In this document: positions 37,041-48,494 of the stretch, piece after piece
Layout: the number at the start of each line of letters is the position of its first letter
Numbering within the stretch: the stretch's first letter is position 1
Source of the DNA: Salvelinus alpinus
Taxonomy: Eukaryota; Chordata; Actinopteri; Salmoniformes; Salmonidae
Length of the DNA: 64,000 bases
Assembly (NCBI RefSeq): GCF_045679555.1
Contig: NC_092120.1
Location: 4,943,981-5,007,980, forward strand
Reading direction: 5' to 3'
The notes under the pieces: generated by a model
What the model saw: the letters and a program-made list of their open reading frames with translations, nothing else
What the model was told of the DNA's origin: nothing
Databases searched by the model: none
Program-made: the position numbers and the translations under genes

Positions 37041-37310
37041 CATACATCTGAATAACAATGAAGCCAGCCAGAGATGTTTTAAGAAATGAAAAAAACAAAG
37101 CACTGAACATTTTCAAAAAGATCATTGAAGGATGGCAACTTCATATTTACGACATGTATGCATTACCTCAAGGTGAATATTGTGGCAGGCATACATTTGC
37201 ATGAATTAGCATGTTTAAGGAGTTCGGGACACTGGCTCCTCGTTATCTACAGACAAAGTCGATAAATCAAAACAAAAGGCGGTCTAGCCGCTTAAAGTGA
37301 AGGTGTTTGC
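37041..37310. promoter_or_regulatory. Candidate conserved non-coding element
   Basis: Non-repetitive, non-coding block with an octamer ATTTGCAT followed by GAATTAGCATG at about 37194-37212, and AT-rich cores elsewhere (GATAAATCAAAAC). It resembles the dense regulatory texture of conserved intronic elements. No test of conservation was possible. Confidence 0.28.
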
Positions 37311-37747
37311 CACAGCGACACAGAGTGTGTGTTTGAGTACTGGCAATTGTGTGTGCTTGTTTGCGTGCGTGCGTGCGTGCTTGCTTGCGTGTGTGTGCAG
37401 GAGCCGTGCGGATGAGGGTGAAACTGTGCCGCTCCTAATTCAGAAATGCATATTTATAAATTGGTTGGTGCTCTCAGGACTTGGCCTTGGGGGAAATAAT
37501 TGGTTAGACAGGAGGACGCTCCACTCGCCAGGGAGAGAGGATGAGAGGAAGTCAGCCCTACAGTCATTTAGACTAGAGAGAAAGGATGGGTACAAAACAA
37601 CACACTGCACTAATATCCATTATTTTACTCGCTTAGTTCAAAGATGTGTCAAGATGGTGTGTATAGTATCGCCTTTCTCTCTTTTGCCCTCTTTTTTATT
37701 TCTCTCTCTACCTCTTTGTATTCCTCTTTCTTTGGCTCTCTCTCTCT

Positions 37748-38133
37748 GAATAAATGAACGAAAATATAAATGCAACATGCAACAATTTAAAAGATTTTAC
37801 TTATAGTTCATCGAAGGAAATCAGTCAATTGAAATAAATTCATTACGCCCTAATCTATGGTTTTCACATGACTGGGTAAGGGCGCACTGGGGCCCACCCA
37901 CTGGGGAGCCAGGCCCAGCCAATCAGAATTTGTTTTTCCTGACAAAAGGGCTTTATTACAAACAGAAATACTCCTGAGCACCCCGCCATCCTCATACGAT
38001 CCCTCCTGTTAGATGGATGGATTATCTTGGCTTGTGATTGGAATCTTTTATGCATATGGAAAATTTTTGGGATAATTTATTTCAGCTCATTAAAAATGTG
38101 ACCAACACTTTACATGTTGCATTTATGTTTTGT
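37748..38133. mobile_element. Deletion derivative of a Tc1-like transposon
   Basis: Left end AAAATATAAATGCAACATGC and right end ACATGTTGCATTTATGTTTT are inverted repeats. The interior (ACTTATAGTTCATCGAAGG, AGTCAATTGAAATAAATTCA; near the right, GATGGATTATCTTGGC) belongs to the same salmonid Tc1 family as 49646-51965. No transposase sequence is left, so it is a MITE-like internal deletion of about 390 bp. Confidence 0.72.
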
Positions 38134-38165
38134 GTGTGTGTGTGTGTGTATATATAGATAGATAG

Positions 38166-38204
<39 letters not shown>
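38134..38204. repeat. (GT)n, (GATA)n and (CT)n microsatellites
   Basis: A short GT run, then TATATAGATAGATAGATA, then (TC)n to 38204. Confidence 0.95.
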
Positions 38205-38207
<3 letters not shown>

Positions 38208-38304
38208 GCCATGGTGTAACCACAATCAACCTTCCACCGGCTTAAGTGGACTCTAATAAAGTTGCTCTTTGATTCATTAATAATTTAACCTTTTCCTCCT
38301 CCTA

Positions 38305-40770
38305 CCTTCATCAGAGTTGGGTTGGGTTGTCAGGGCCGCGGAGCTGACTCCTGCCTTCATCAGAGTTGGGTTGTCAGGGTTGCGGGGCTGACTCCTGCCT
38401 TCATCAGAGTTGGGTTGTCAGGGTTGCGGGGCTGACTCCTGCCTTCATCAGAGTTGGGTTGGGTTGTCAGGGCCGCGGGGCTGACTCCTGCCTTCATCAG
38501 AGTTGGGTTGTCAGGGTTGCGGGGCTGACTCCTGCCTTCATCAGAGTTGGGTTGTCAGGGTTGCGGGGCTGACTCCTGCCTTCATCAGAGTTGGGTTGGG
38601 TTGTCAGGGCCGCGGAGCTGACTCCTGCCTTCATCAGAGTTGGGTTGTCAGGGTTGCGGGGCTGACTCCTGCCTTCATCAGAGTTGGGTTGTCAGGGTTG
38701 CGGGGCTGACTCCTGCCTTCATCAGACTTGGGTTGGGTTGTCAGGGCCTCGGGGCTGACTCCTGCCTTCATCAGAGTTGGGTTGGGTTGTCAGGGCCTCG
38801 GGGCTGACTCCTGCCTTCATCAGAGTCGGGTTGGGTTGTCAGGGCCTCGGGGCTGACTCCTGCCTTCATCAGGGTTGGGTTGGGTTGGGTTGTCAGGGCC
38901 ATGGGGCTGACTCCTGCCTTCATCAGAGTTGGGTTGGGTTGTCAGGGCCGTGGGGCTGACTCCTGCCTTCATCAGAGTTGGGTTGGGTTGTCAGGGCCGT
39001 GGGGCTGACTCCTGCCTTCATCACAGTTGGGTTGTCAGGGCCGCGGGGCTGACTCCTGCCTTCATCAGAGTTGGGTTGAGTTGTCAGGGCCGTGGGGCTG
39101 ACTCCTGCCTTCATCAGAGTTGGGTTGGGTTGTCAGGGCCGTGGGGCTGACTCCTGCCTTCATCAGAGTTGGGTTGGGTTGTCAGGGCCTCGGGGCTGAC
39201 TCCTGCCTTCATCAGAGTTGGGTTGAGTTGTCAGGGCCGTGGGGCTGACTCCTGCCTTCATCAGAGTTGGGTTGGGTTGTCAGGGCCGTGGGGCTGACTC
39301 CTGCCTTCATCAGAGTTGGGTTGGGTTGTCAGGGCCGTGGGGCTGACTCCTGCCTTCATCAGAGTTGGGTTGAGTTGTCAGGGCCGTGGGGCTGACTCCT
39401 GCCTTCATCAGAGTTGGGTTGGGTTGTCAGGGCCTCGGGGCTGACTCCTGCCTTCATCAGGGTTGGGTTGTCAGGGTTGCGGGGCTGACTCCTGCCTTCA
39501 TCAGTGTTGGGTTGTCAGGGCCGCGGGGCTGACTCCTGCCTTCATCAGAGTTGGGTTGGGTTGTCAGGGCCGCGGGGCTGACTCCTGCCTTCATCAGAGT
39601 TGGGTTGTCAGGGTTGCGGGGCTGACTCCTGCCTTCATCAGAGTTGGGTTGGGTTGTCAGGGCCTCGGGGCTGACTCCTGCCTTCATCAGAGTTGGGTTG
39701 GGTTGTCAGGGCCGCGGGGCTGACTCCTGCCTTCATCAGGGTTGGGTTGTCAGGGTTGTGGGGCTGACTCCTGCCTTCATCAGAGTTGGGTTGTCAGGGT
39801 TGCGGGGCTGACTCCTGCCTTCATCAGAGTTGGGTTGGGTTGTCAGGGCCGCGGGGCTGACTCCTGCCTTCATCAGAGTTGGGTTGGGTTGTCAGGGCCG
39901 CGGGGCTGACTCCTGCCTTCATCAGGGTTGGGTTGTCAGGGTTGTGGGGCTGACTCCTGCCTTCATCAGAGTTGGGTTGTCAGGGTTGCGGGGCTGACTC
40001 CTGCCTTCATCAGAGTTGGGTTGGGTTGTCAGGGCCGCGGGGCTGACTCCTGCCTTCATCAGAGTTGGGTTGTCAGGGTTGCGGGGCTGACTCCTGCCTT
40101 CATCAGAGTTGGGTTGGGTTGTCAGGGCCTCGGGGCTGACTCCTGCCTTCATCAGAGTTGGGTTGGGTTGTCAGGGCCGCGGGGCTGACTCCTGCCTTCA
40201 TCAGTGTTGGGTTGGGTTGTCAGGGCCGTGGGGCTGACTCCTGCCTTCATTAGAGTTGGGTTGGGTTGTCAGGGCCGTGGGGCTGACTCCTGCCTTCATC
40301 AGTGTTGGGTTGTCAGGGCCGCGGGGCTGACTCCTGCCTTCATCAGAGTTGGGTTGGGTTGTCAGGGCCGTGGGGCTGACTCCTGCCTTCATCAGAGTTG
40401 GGTTGTCAGGGTTGCGGGGCTGACTCCTGCCTTCATCAGAGTTGGGTTGGGTTGTCAGGGCCTCGGGGCTGACTCCTGCCTTCATCAGAGTTGGGTTGGG
40501 TTGTCAGGGCCGCGGGGCTGACTCCTGCCTTCATCAGTGTTGGGTTGGGTTGTCAGGGCCGTGGGGCTGACTCCTGCCTTCATTAGAGTTGGGTTGGGTT
40601 GTCAGGGCCGTGGGGCTGACTCCTGCCTTCATCAGTGTTGGGTTGTCAGGGCCGCGGGGCTGACTCCTGCCTTCATCAGAGTTGGGTTGGGTTGTCAGGG
40701 CCGTGGGGCTGACTCCTGCCTTCATCAGAGTTGGGTTGGGTTGTCAGGGCCGCGGGGCTGACTCCTGCCT
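38305..40770. repeat. 44/49-bp minisatellite, about 50 copies
   Basis: Units contain TTGTCAGGG, (CC or TT)GCGGGG, CTGACTCCTGCCTTCATCA and GAGTTGGG. The 49-bp form has one extra TTGGG. Higher-order repeats are visible: a 137-bp block (44+44+49) at 38366 and 38503, a 465-bp block at 39463 and 39928, and a 333-bp block at 40204 and 40537. Open frames on both strands are by-products of the repeat. Confidence 0.95.
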
Positions 40771-41405
40771 CTTCTCTCCTCTTTGGCCCCAGCCCCTGGA
40801 TGACACGCAGCACTCATTCTTTATTTTTCTGAGTGTCAGAGCGAAACTGGGAGGAAGAGTAGAGTGATGGCATATTTTTAATGAATCCTTAAATAAATGA
40901 TATTGCTGTCTAAGCTCTAGATATCCTGATCCACTCCGAGAGATAGAGACAGAGAAAGAGTTGAGAGAGGGAGCACGAAGTAAAATAAGGCTATAAAGTG
41001 AGTGAGAGGGAGATTGATGGACAGATGGGGACAGAGCACACACCTCGACCTGCAGTTATGTGTCTTTTTCCCTAGGAGTGAGGGTGGCCGGAGCGGTTAA
41101 CTGCCCACTCTGACGACTGAATGTCTTGTGTGTTTTCGCGCGTGTGTCCGAGTAGTGGACGGTCAACAGGTCACGGTTGCTGTCTTTCAGAAGGGTCATT
41201 TCTCTCCTTATCAACGTCGGTCGCCGGGAGATTGAGGCCTGTCTGTCACCCACACTCTGTTGCCATGGAGAAGCCAGGTTGACTGACAGCTGTTCCCACC
41301 ACTCAGGATTTAACCTCTCTCCTACTGGCAGTCAATGCCCTTCCCCTTCCCACACCCTTTCTGCAGCCACCCCTAGGCAACAGTAAATCACCTCCCCCCA
41401 TATAG
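40771..41405. other. Intronic sequence, nothing recognised
   Basis: No gene, tandem array or transposon end is seen. Confidence 0.5.
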
Positions 41406-41794
41406 CAGGGATCATCAACTAGATTCAGCCTCCGGACAATTTTTTTTCTTGAGCGGATGGTCGTGGGGCCGGAACATAATTGCATATAATTTGTAGACTG
41501 AAAATTGACCACAAGAAGCCCAAACAAATATGTTTGACTAAAACATAATAATTTAAAACCTTTGTTTTCCTTTGTATATGATCACGTGTCGCTCTATTGG
41601 GAATACTTGGTAACAGATTTCTTTAATTTAAAATCACTTGGAGCTAATATCCTGGTGTTTTTACAGTTTTTTGTGTGCAACAATTCAAATTCTCCCAAAA
41701 ATGCTAAATGTAAAAATAAATACTTTTTTGCTCAGAAGACTTGGGGGGGCCTAATAAAAGCATTTGGCCCGTGGGCCGCCTGTTGGGAAACCTG
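41406..41794. mobile_element. hAT-type MITE
   Basis: Left end CAGGGATCATCAAC and right end GTTGGGAAACCTG are imperfect inverted repeats. Flanks CCATATAG (41398-41405) and CCCTATAG (41795-41802) form an 8-bp target duplication with one mismatch, as in hAT elements. AT-rich, non-coding. Confidence 0.75.
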
Positions 41795-41802
41795 CCCTAT
41801 AG

Positions 41803-42105
41803 TATGAGGGAAATGGTCTGTCAATCAGTGGTAGATCGGTTTACACTCGTGTGTATGTGGGGTGGGGGGGGGGTTGTCAGAGTGTTCTTTCCACTGTGTG
41901 ACTCATCTAAAACCATTAAAATGTTCTGGTGACCCTCTCAATAAGGACAACCAATGTTTGTCTTTACCCTGACCATCCCTCCCGTCCACTCTGCTCTTTC
42001 CTGACGTGTGTGTTAGACTTGTATCATCATGCTCCCATGTCTATCTTTGTAATGACTCTCATAATTACTCTGATTTGAACACTTTCTTATTATCTTCCTC
42101 CCTCT

Positions 42106-42110
<5 letters not shown>
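41803..42110. other. Intronic sequence before the CT tract
   Basis: A short G run at 41861-41873. Nothing else recognised. Confidence 0.5.
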
Positions 42111-42191
<81 letters not shown>

Positions 42192-42352
42192 CTCGCTCTC
42201 GCTCTCGCTCTCGCTCTGTCTCTCACTCTCTCTCTGTCTCTCTCGCTCTCTCTCTGTCTCTCGCTCTCTCTCTCGCTCTCTCTCTGTCTCTCTCGCTCTC
42301 TCTCTGTCTCTCGCTCTCTCTGTCTCTCTGTCTCTCGCTCTCTCTCTGTCTT

Positions 42353-42383
<31 letters not shown>

Positions 42384-42457
42384 GTCTCTGTCTCTCTCTG
42401 TCTCTGTCTCTCTCTGTCTCTCTCTGTCTCTCTCTGTCTCTCTCTGTCTCTCTCTCG

Positions 42458-42488
<31 letters not shown>

Positions 42489-42507
42489 CCTCTTTCATTC
42501 CCCCCAG
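42111..42507 (+). repeat. (CT)n-rich tract running into the ASCC3 splice acceptor
   Basis: Pure (TC)n at 42111-42188, then CTCTCG, CTCTGT and TCTCTC variants to about 42490, then CCCTCTTTCATTCCCCCCAG ending at the acceptor (42506-42507). It makes a polypyrimidine tract of almost 400 bases directly before the exon. Confidence 0.95.
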
Positions 42508-42711
42508 GTTGGTCAGTTGGTGTTTAAGGGGATGCAGCGTCTGAACAGGATCCAGTCCATAGTGTTTGAGACAGCCTACAAAACCAATGAGAACCTGCTC
42601 ATCTGTGCCACCACTGGGGCCGGCAAGACCAACATCGCCATGCTGACAGTCCTCCATGAGATCAGACAGCCCCTCCAACCTGGAGGGGTCATCAAGAAGG
42701 ATGAGTTCAAG
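42508..42711 (+). CDS. ascc3: ASCC3 exon with Walker A motif; donor site abnormal
   Basis: Starts VGQLVFKGMQRLNRIQSIVF, covers the Q-motif region, then NENLLICATTGAGKTNIAML with Walker A (ATTGAGKT, where most vertebrates have APTGAGKT), and ends HEIRQPLQPGGVIKKDEFK. This is RecA lobe 1 of cassette 1, which binds ATP. By homology the exon ends with the AAG at 42709-42711 in phase 0 (next exon IVYVAPMKA). The bases that follow are CTACCA, not GT. The nearest GT is in the (GT)n starting at 42725; an in-phase donor there (42727) would add Leu-Pro-Leu-Ser-Cys. The coding sequence itself has no stop or frameshift. The 204-base length is a multiple of three. Confidence 0.92.
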
Positions 42712-42722
42712 CTACCACTCAG

Positions 42723-43308
<586 letters not shown>

Positions 43309-43449
43309 ATAGTGTATGTAGCTCCTATGAAGGCCCTGGCAGCAGAGATGACAAATTACTTCAGTAAGCGCTTGGAGCCACTGGGCATTGCTGTCAAAGA
43401 GCTCACTGGAGACATGCAGCTAACCAAAGGGGAGATTCTGCGTACACAG
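43309..43449 (+). CDS. ascc3: ASCC3 exon, motif Ia region (partial gene)
   Basis: 47 codons, phase 0, between CTGTAG and GTACTG. It reads [20 protein letters not shown], then [20 protein letters not shown] and GEILRTQ. APMKALA is helicase motif Ia, and the TGD stretch is the conserved segment before motif Ib. The sequence is near-identical to other vertebrate ASCC3 and has no lesions. It joins in phase to the exon starting ATG-CTG at 62486. Confidence 0.95.
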
Positions 43450-43904
43450 GTACTGTACAAACACACACGGGTGCGCACGCACACACACAGTTTCTGCGTA
43501 GGCTTTCCCTATGCTCCGTTGGTCCAGAGTGGAGTTGTGTTCTGCCTCACGACTCTTCTCTAGCGCCTCTCAGTGGTCGGCTCTCAGCTCGGCTCTCTGG
43601 ATTACAGTAGCTCCGTACCCTCTTCACACTGAGCACGTTTACTTGCACTAATAAATCGATATTAAACGGATTATGACAGTAGGTCGGTTATGGCAAATGT
43701 CAAGTAAACACTTTACTCTGCTTATTTTAAATGGCATTAGGTCAAAATCATAGTAAGCATACGCCGATTGTTCTGAACGCTACACCTGGTGTTCTGAACG
43801 TTCTTTTGAATTATTAGGACATTAATTATTAACAACTTAATCAAAGTTATAGCAGTGTATTTTAAAATTATTTTTCAAGAGTAATGTGACTGTTTCTTTG
43901 GCAG
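43450..43904 (+). other. Intron start; possible MITE relic
   Basis: Small CA patch at 43460-43490. 43630-43880 (GAGCACGTTTACTTGCACTA ... GTCAAGTAAACACTTTACTC) has short inverted motifs and looks like a decayed MITE, but the ends could not be fixed. Confidence 0.4.
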
Positions 43905-44594
43905 TAGTAGTGTAAAGCTCACAGTCATTAGCGCAGTGGAAACTTTTGCTCTGGAGTGATGAATCACACTTCACCATCTGACAATCCGACGGACCAATCT
44001 GGGTTTGGCGGATGCCAGGAGAACGCTACCTGCCCCAATACATAGTGCCAACTGTAAAGTTTGGTGGAGGAGGAATATAATGGTCTGGGGCTGTTTTTCA
44101 TGGTTCGAGCTAGGCGCCTTAGTTCCATTGAGGGGAAATCTTAATGCTACAGCATACAATGACATTCTAGATGATTCTGTGCTTCCAACTTTGTGGCAAC
44201 AGTTTGGGGAAGGCCCTTTCCTGTCCGCATGACAATGTCCTGTCAGCACAAAGCGAAGTCCATACAGAAATGGTTTGTTGAGATCGGTGTGGAAGAACTT
44301 GACTGGCCTGCACAGAGCCCTGACCTCAACCCCATCGAACACCTTTGGGATGAACTAGAACGCCGACTGCGAGCCAGGCCTAATGCCCAACATCAGTGCC
44401 CAACTTCACTAATGCTTTTGTGGCTGTATGGAAGCATGTCCCCGCAGCAATGTTACAACATCTAGTGGAAAGCCTTCCCAGGCAAGTGGAGGCTGTTATA
44501 GCAGCAAAGGGGGGACCAACTTCATATTAATGCCCATTATTTTGGAATGAGATGTTCGACAAGCAGGTGTCCACATACTTTTAATCATGTAGTG
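43905..44594 (+). mobile_element. 3' half of a Tc1-like transposon
   Basis: Ends GGTGTCCACATACTTTTAAT, CATGTAGTG before TA (44595-44596). The 5' half and left terminal repeat are missing. The same family's last bases occur at 8150-8235. Confidence 0.8.
43930..44480 (+). pseudogene. Tc1-like transposase, C-terminal half, broken
   Basis: Starts within the catalytic domain: [12 protein letters not shown] around 43955 with the first Asp, then [12 protein letters not shown], [24 protein letters not shown] (44005-44232), and FVEIGVEELDWPAQSPDLNP followed by IEHLWDELERRLRARP with the catalytic Glu at about 44335. The second Asp region (CDNV, around 44230) is frameshifted by a small deletion. The DNA-binding half is missing. 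Confidence 0.82.
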
Positions 44595-44664
44595 TATGTT
44601 TGCATTCATCTATATGCCAACAGTGCGCAACAATTAATCAGAACAATTATAGATAACTAATTGC

Positions 44665-46065
44665 CTCATATAAACTCAGCAAAAAAAGAAACGTCCTCTC
44701 ACTGTCAACTGCGTTCATTTTCAGCAAATATGTGTAAATATTTGTATGAACATAACAAGATTCAACAACTGAGACATAAACTGAACAAGTTCCACAGACA
44801 TGTGACTAACAGAAATAAAATAATGTGTACCTGAACAAAGGGGTTCAAAATCAAAAGTCAAAAGTAGCAGTCAGTATCTGTTGTGGCCACCAGCTGCATT
44901 AAGTACTGCAGTGCATCTCCTCCTCATGGACTGCACCAGATTTGCAAATTCTTGTTGTGAGATGTTACCCCACTCTTCCACTAAGGCACCTGCAAGTTTC
45001 CAGACATTTATGGGGGGAATGGCCCTAGCCCTCACCCTCCGATCCAACAGGTCCCAGATGTGCTCAATGGGATTGAGATCCGGGCTCTTCGCTGGCCGTG
45101 GCAGAACACTGACATTACTGTCTTGCAGGAAATCACGCACAGAACGAGCAGTATGGCTGGTGGCATTGTCATGCTGGAGGGTCATGTCAGGTTGAGCCTG
45201 TGGGAAGGGTACCACATGAGGGAGGAGGATGTCTTCCCTGTAACCCACAGCGTTGAGATTGCTTGCAATGACAACAAGCTCAGTCCGATGATGCTGTGAC
45301 ACACCGCCCCAGACCATGACGGACCTTCCACCTCCAAATCGATTCCGCTCCAGAGTACAGGCCTCGGTGTAACGCTCATTCCTTCTACGATAAACGCGAA
45401 TCCGACCATCACCCCTGGCGAGACAAAACCGCGACTCGTCAGTGAAAAGCACTTTTTGCCAGTCCTGTCTGGTCCAGCGACAGTGGGTTTGTGCCCATTG
45501 GCGACGTTGTTGCCGGTGATGTCTGGTGAGGACCTGCCTTACAACAGGCCTACAAGCCCTCAGTCCAGCCTCTCTCAGCCTATTGCGGACAGTCTGAGCA
45601 CTGATGGAAGGATTGTGCGTTCCTCGTGTAACTCGGGCAGTTGTTGTTGCCATCCTGTACCTGTCCCGCAGGTGTGATGTTCGGATGTACCAATCCTGTG
45701 CAGGTGTTATTACACGTTGTCTGCCACTGTGAGGACGATCAGATGTCCATCCTGTCTCCCTGTAGCGCTGTCTTAGGCGTCTCAGAGTACGGCCACATCT
45801 GCGGTCTTCATGCCTCCTTGCAGCATACCTAAGGCACGTTCACGCAGATGAGCAGGGACCCTGGGCATCTTTCTTTTGGTGTTTTTCAGAGTCAGTAGAA
45901 AGACCTCTTTAGTGTCCTAAGTTTTCATAACTGTAACCTTAATTGCCTACCGTCTGTAAGCTGTAAGTGTCTTAACGACCGTTCCACAGATGCATTTTCA
46001 TTAATTGTTTATGGTTCATTGAACAAGCATGGGAAACAGTGTTTAAAACCTTTACAATGAAGATA
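44665..46065 (-). mobile_element. Tc1-like transposon, one end lost, - strand
   Basis: Left end ACTCAGCAAAAAAAGAAACG is a recognisable salmonid Tc1 terminus. The right end is cut at about 46065 (TTTACAATGAAGAT), and the terminal repeat expected there is missing. It holds one of the least damaged transposase genes in the window. Confidence 0.8.
44871..45868 (-). pseudogene. Tc1-like transposase, catalytic domain open, HTH frameshifted
   Basis: The - strand start ATG at 45868 reads MPRVPAHLRERALGMLQGGM, then loses frame in the helix-turn-helix (about 45805-45790), where a short internal deletion is apparent. From 45653 to 44871 a 260-codon frame is fully open: QTVRNRLREAGLRACRPVVR, LFTDESRFCL (first Asp), GGRSVMVWGGVSQHHRTELV, MTLQHDNATSHTAR (second Asp), [20 protein letters not shown] (Glu), ending GGHNRY. 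All three DDE residues are present, but the DNA-binding domain is disrupted, so the protein is unlikely to transpose. Confidence 0.9.
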
Positions 46066-48110
46066 GCCTAGGCCAGGTATGCCTGGGTTCCCCTGGGAAC
46101 GCGCAATGCCGTCGGAGATATGCCAAATGAAAATGTGATTCACATTATACTTTTTTTTTTATCACTTTTTCAAATAGTACAGTTATATTTTCCAACAGGG
46201 CTATACATTTGGGTGAGGTTTTTTTCTCACCTGAGTAGCCTCGTTTCACTGCCAAAAATAAAATTAAACCATCTTGTGTTCAGCGAAATAACAACCCAAT
46301 GTCAAATACAGGTAGCCTAGTCAAATAATTAACATCCAATCACATTAACTGTTACTCGCGGGAAACCTTCACTCTTGCGCAGACATTTTGAAACGAAACA
46401 TGACAATTTGAAAAATAAACCACAGGAGTTTTTTGAGCGAGAATAAAGACGACTTTTGAGTAGTAAGACATGTATAAAAGCAACAGATACCGTTAATAAG
46501 AAGGGGCTAGAAGCGTCTAATATGGTGAACTACCGAGTGGCTAGGACAGGCAAGCCCCATACTATTGTGGAGGACTTAATTCTTCCTGCTGCCGCGGATA
46601 TGGCTGGGACAATGCTGGGGGAAAAGCCAAAAAACTATACAGCCAATTGCTTCATCAAACAACGCTGTTTCATGACGCATCGGTGACATGACAGGAGATG
46701 TTTTGAAACAATTAATGCTTCGCATACAAGCCAGTGAATTCTATGCGTTACAGCTGGATGAGTCAACAGACGTGGCAGGCCTGGCACAGCTCCTGGTATA
46801 TGTCCGTTACGTTTATGGGGCGTCAGTTCAGGAAGACATCCTCTTCTGCAAACCACTGGAAACCAGGACAACAGGAGAGGATATTTTTTAAGTACTGGAC
46901 AGCTTTGTGACATCAAATGGACTTTGGTGGTCAAGATGTTGGTATCTGTGCTGATGGCGCAAAAGCCATGACAGGGAGACATAGTGGAGTGGTAACACGT
47001 GTGTAAGCAGTTGCTCCCGACACCACTTGGGTACACTGCAGCATCCAGTGAGAGGCTCATGCTTCCAATGGAATGCCTGACAGCTTGAAAAACATTTTGG
47101 ACACTACAGTGAAAATGATTAACTTTGTTAAAGTCAGGCCCCTGAACTCTCGTGTATTTTCTGCATTATGCATTGATATGGGCAGTGACCATGTAACGCT
47201 TTTACAACATACAGAAGTGTGCTGGTTATCAAGGGGTAAAGTATTGACACATTTTTTTGAACTGAGAGACGAGCTTAAAGTTGTCTTTACTGAGCATCAT
47301 TTTCACTTGTCTGACCGCTTGCATGATGACGAGTTTCTCACACGACTGGTCTATCTGGGTGAAGTTTTTTCTTGCCTGAATGATCTGAGTCTAGGATTAC
47401 AGGGACTCTCCAACTATATTCAATGGGCGGGACAAAATTGAGGCTAGGATTAAGAAGTTGGAGCTCTTCTCTGTCTGCATTAAAAAGGACAACACACAGG
47501 TCTTTCCATCATTGTATGATTTTTTTTGTGTGCAAATGAACTCAAGCTTACGGACAATGTCAAATGTGTTATAGCGAAGCACCTGAGTGAGTTGGGTGCG
47601 CAATTATGCAGGTACGTTCCCGAAACGATGACACAAACAACTGGATTCGTTATCCCTTTCATGCCCTGCCTCCAGTCCACTTACCAATATCTGAACAAGA
47701 GAGACTCATCGAAATTGCAACAAGCGGTTCTGTGAAAATGTTATTTAATCAGAAGCCACTGCCAGATTTCTGGATAGGGCTGCGCTCAGAGATTTGCCTT
47801 GGCAAATCACTCTGTTAAGACACTAATGCCTTTGCAACCACGTACCTATGTGAGTGTGGATTCTCGGCCCTCACTAGCATGAAAACGAAATACAGACTAT
47901 GGGGGAAATGATTTAAGACTGAGACTCTATCCAATTCAACCCAACATTGCGGAGTTATGTGCATCCTTTCAAGCACACCCTTTAATCTGTGTTGAGTTAT
48001 TCACAATTTTTGATGAACAAATAAGGTTTTATTTTTAAGATTGCTAAATAAAGAGCAAAATTATTGATTAATATATTATTATTTGTGCCCTGGTCCTATA
48101 ACAGCAACAA
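46066..48110 (+). mobile_element. hAT element relic with ZBED/SCAND3-like transposase
   Basis: Contains a hAT transposase pseudogene (46480-47920) with non-coding flanks. Terminal repeats and the 8-bp duplication were not resolved, so the borders are approximate. Confidence 0.6.
46480..47920 (+). pseudogene. hAT transposase of the ZBED5/SCAND3/FAM200 type, broken
   Basis: In order: NYRVARTGKPHTIVEDLILP (46523-46600), FYALQLDESTDVAGLAQLLV with the first catalytic Asp region (46739-46800), EDILFCKPLETRTTGEDIF, then ICADGAKAMTGRHSGVV-like in another frame (46940-46995). Next come VKMINFVKVRPLNSRVFSAL, HTEVCWLSRGKVLTHFFELR (47205-47275), and near the end NAFATTYLCECGFSALTSMK, the hAT dimerisation tail (47825-47890). 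This lineage gave rise to the domesticated ZBED5 and SCAND3 genes of other vertebrates; here many stops and frameshifts show a dead transposon. The BED zinc finger was not seen. Confidence 0.85.
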
Positions 48111-48494
48111 AGTCATTAATCTCGCCCATTTCTACAATTTATCTTCTTAAACTGTGATTTTAAACCTATCCCTTAAACCTAACCTTAACCACACTGCTAA
48201 CCTTATGCCTAACCCTAACCTTAAATTATGAGCAAAAACATAAGTGTTTGAATTTTTTTTACGATATAGACCATTTTGACTTTTTGGCTGTGGTAACTAG
48301 TGACAACCGCAAAGTAGCCTAAACGGAAATTAGAATGGACGCAATTATTCCATAACTGCAGCTCGTTGTTGGAACACATATTTCCTATTCTTAAGTCAAC
48401 CAGTGCATTTTTTATTTGTAATAAAACAGTCGTCATTTGGCATGGAATGTAGCTTGTGTATCTCATCAGTTAGATCCGTTTTTATATATCAAGC
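48111..48494. repeat. Repeat with CCTAACCTTAACC stretch
   Basis: 48165-48225 is made of degenerate TAACCT/TAACCC words. It belongs to a dispersed fish repeat and is not a telomere. The rest up to 48494 is unrecognised. Confidence 0.5.

Noticed and set aside
38305..40770. CRISPR-like array
   Set aside because: Direct tandem units without unique spacers in a vertebrate intron. This is a minisatellite.
38366..40867. Repeated frames translating to GLTPAFIRVG and MKAGVSPTALTTQP
   Set aside because: By-products of the 44/49-bp minisatellite on both strands. Lengths change with block copies, not with protein structure.
42006..42527. 173-codon Ser-Leu frame running into the ASCC3 exon
   Set aside because: It is the CT-rich tract of the splice acceptor. 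The exon start is fixed by the AG at 42507 and by homology.
48165..48225. TAACCC/TAACCT words suggesting an interstitial telomere
   Set aside because: The words are irregular and embedded in a dispersed fish repeat. No run of exact TTAGGG repeats is present.
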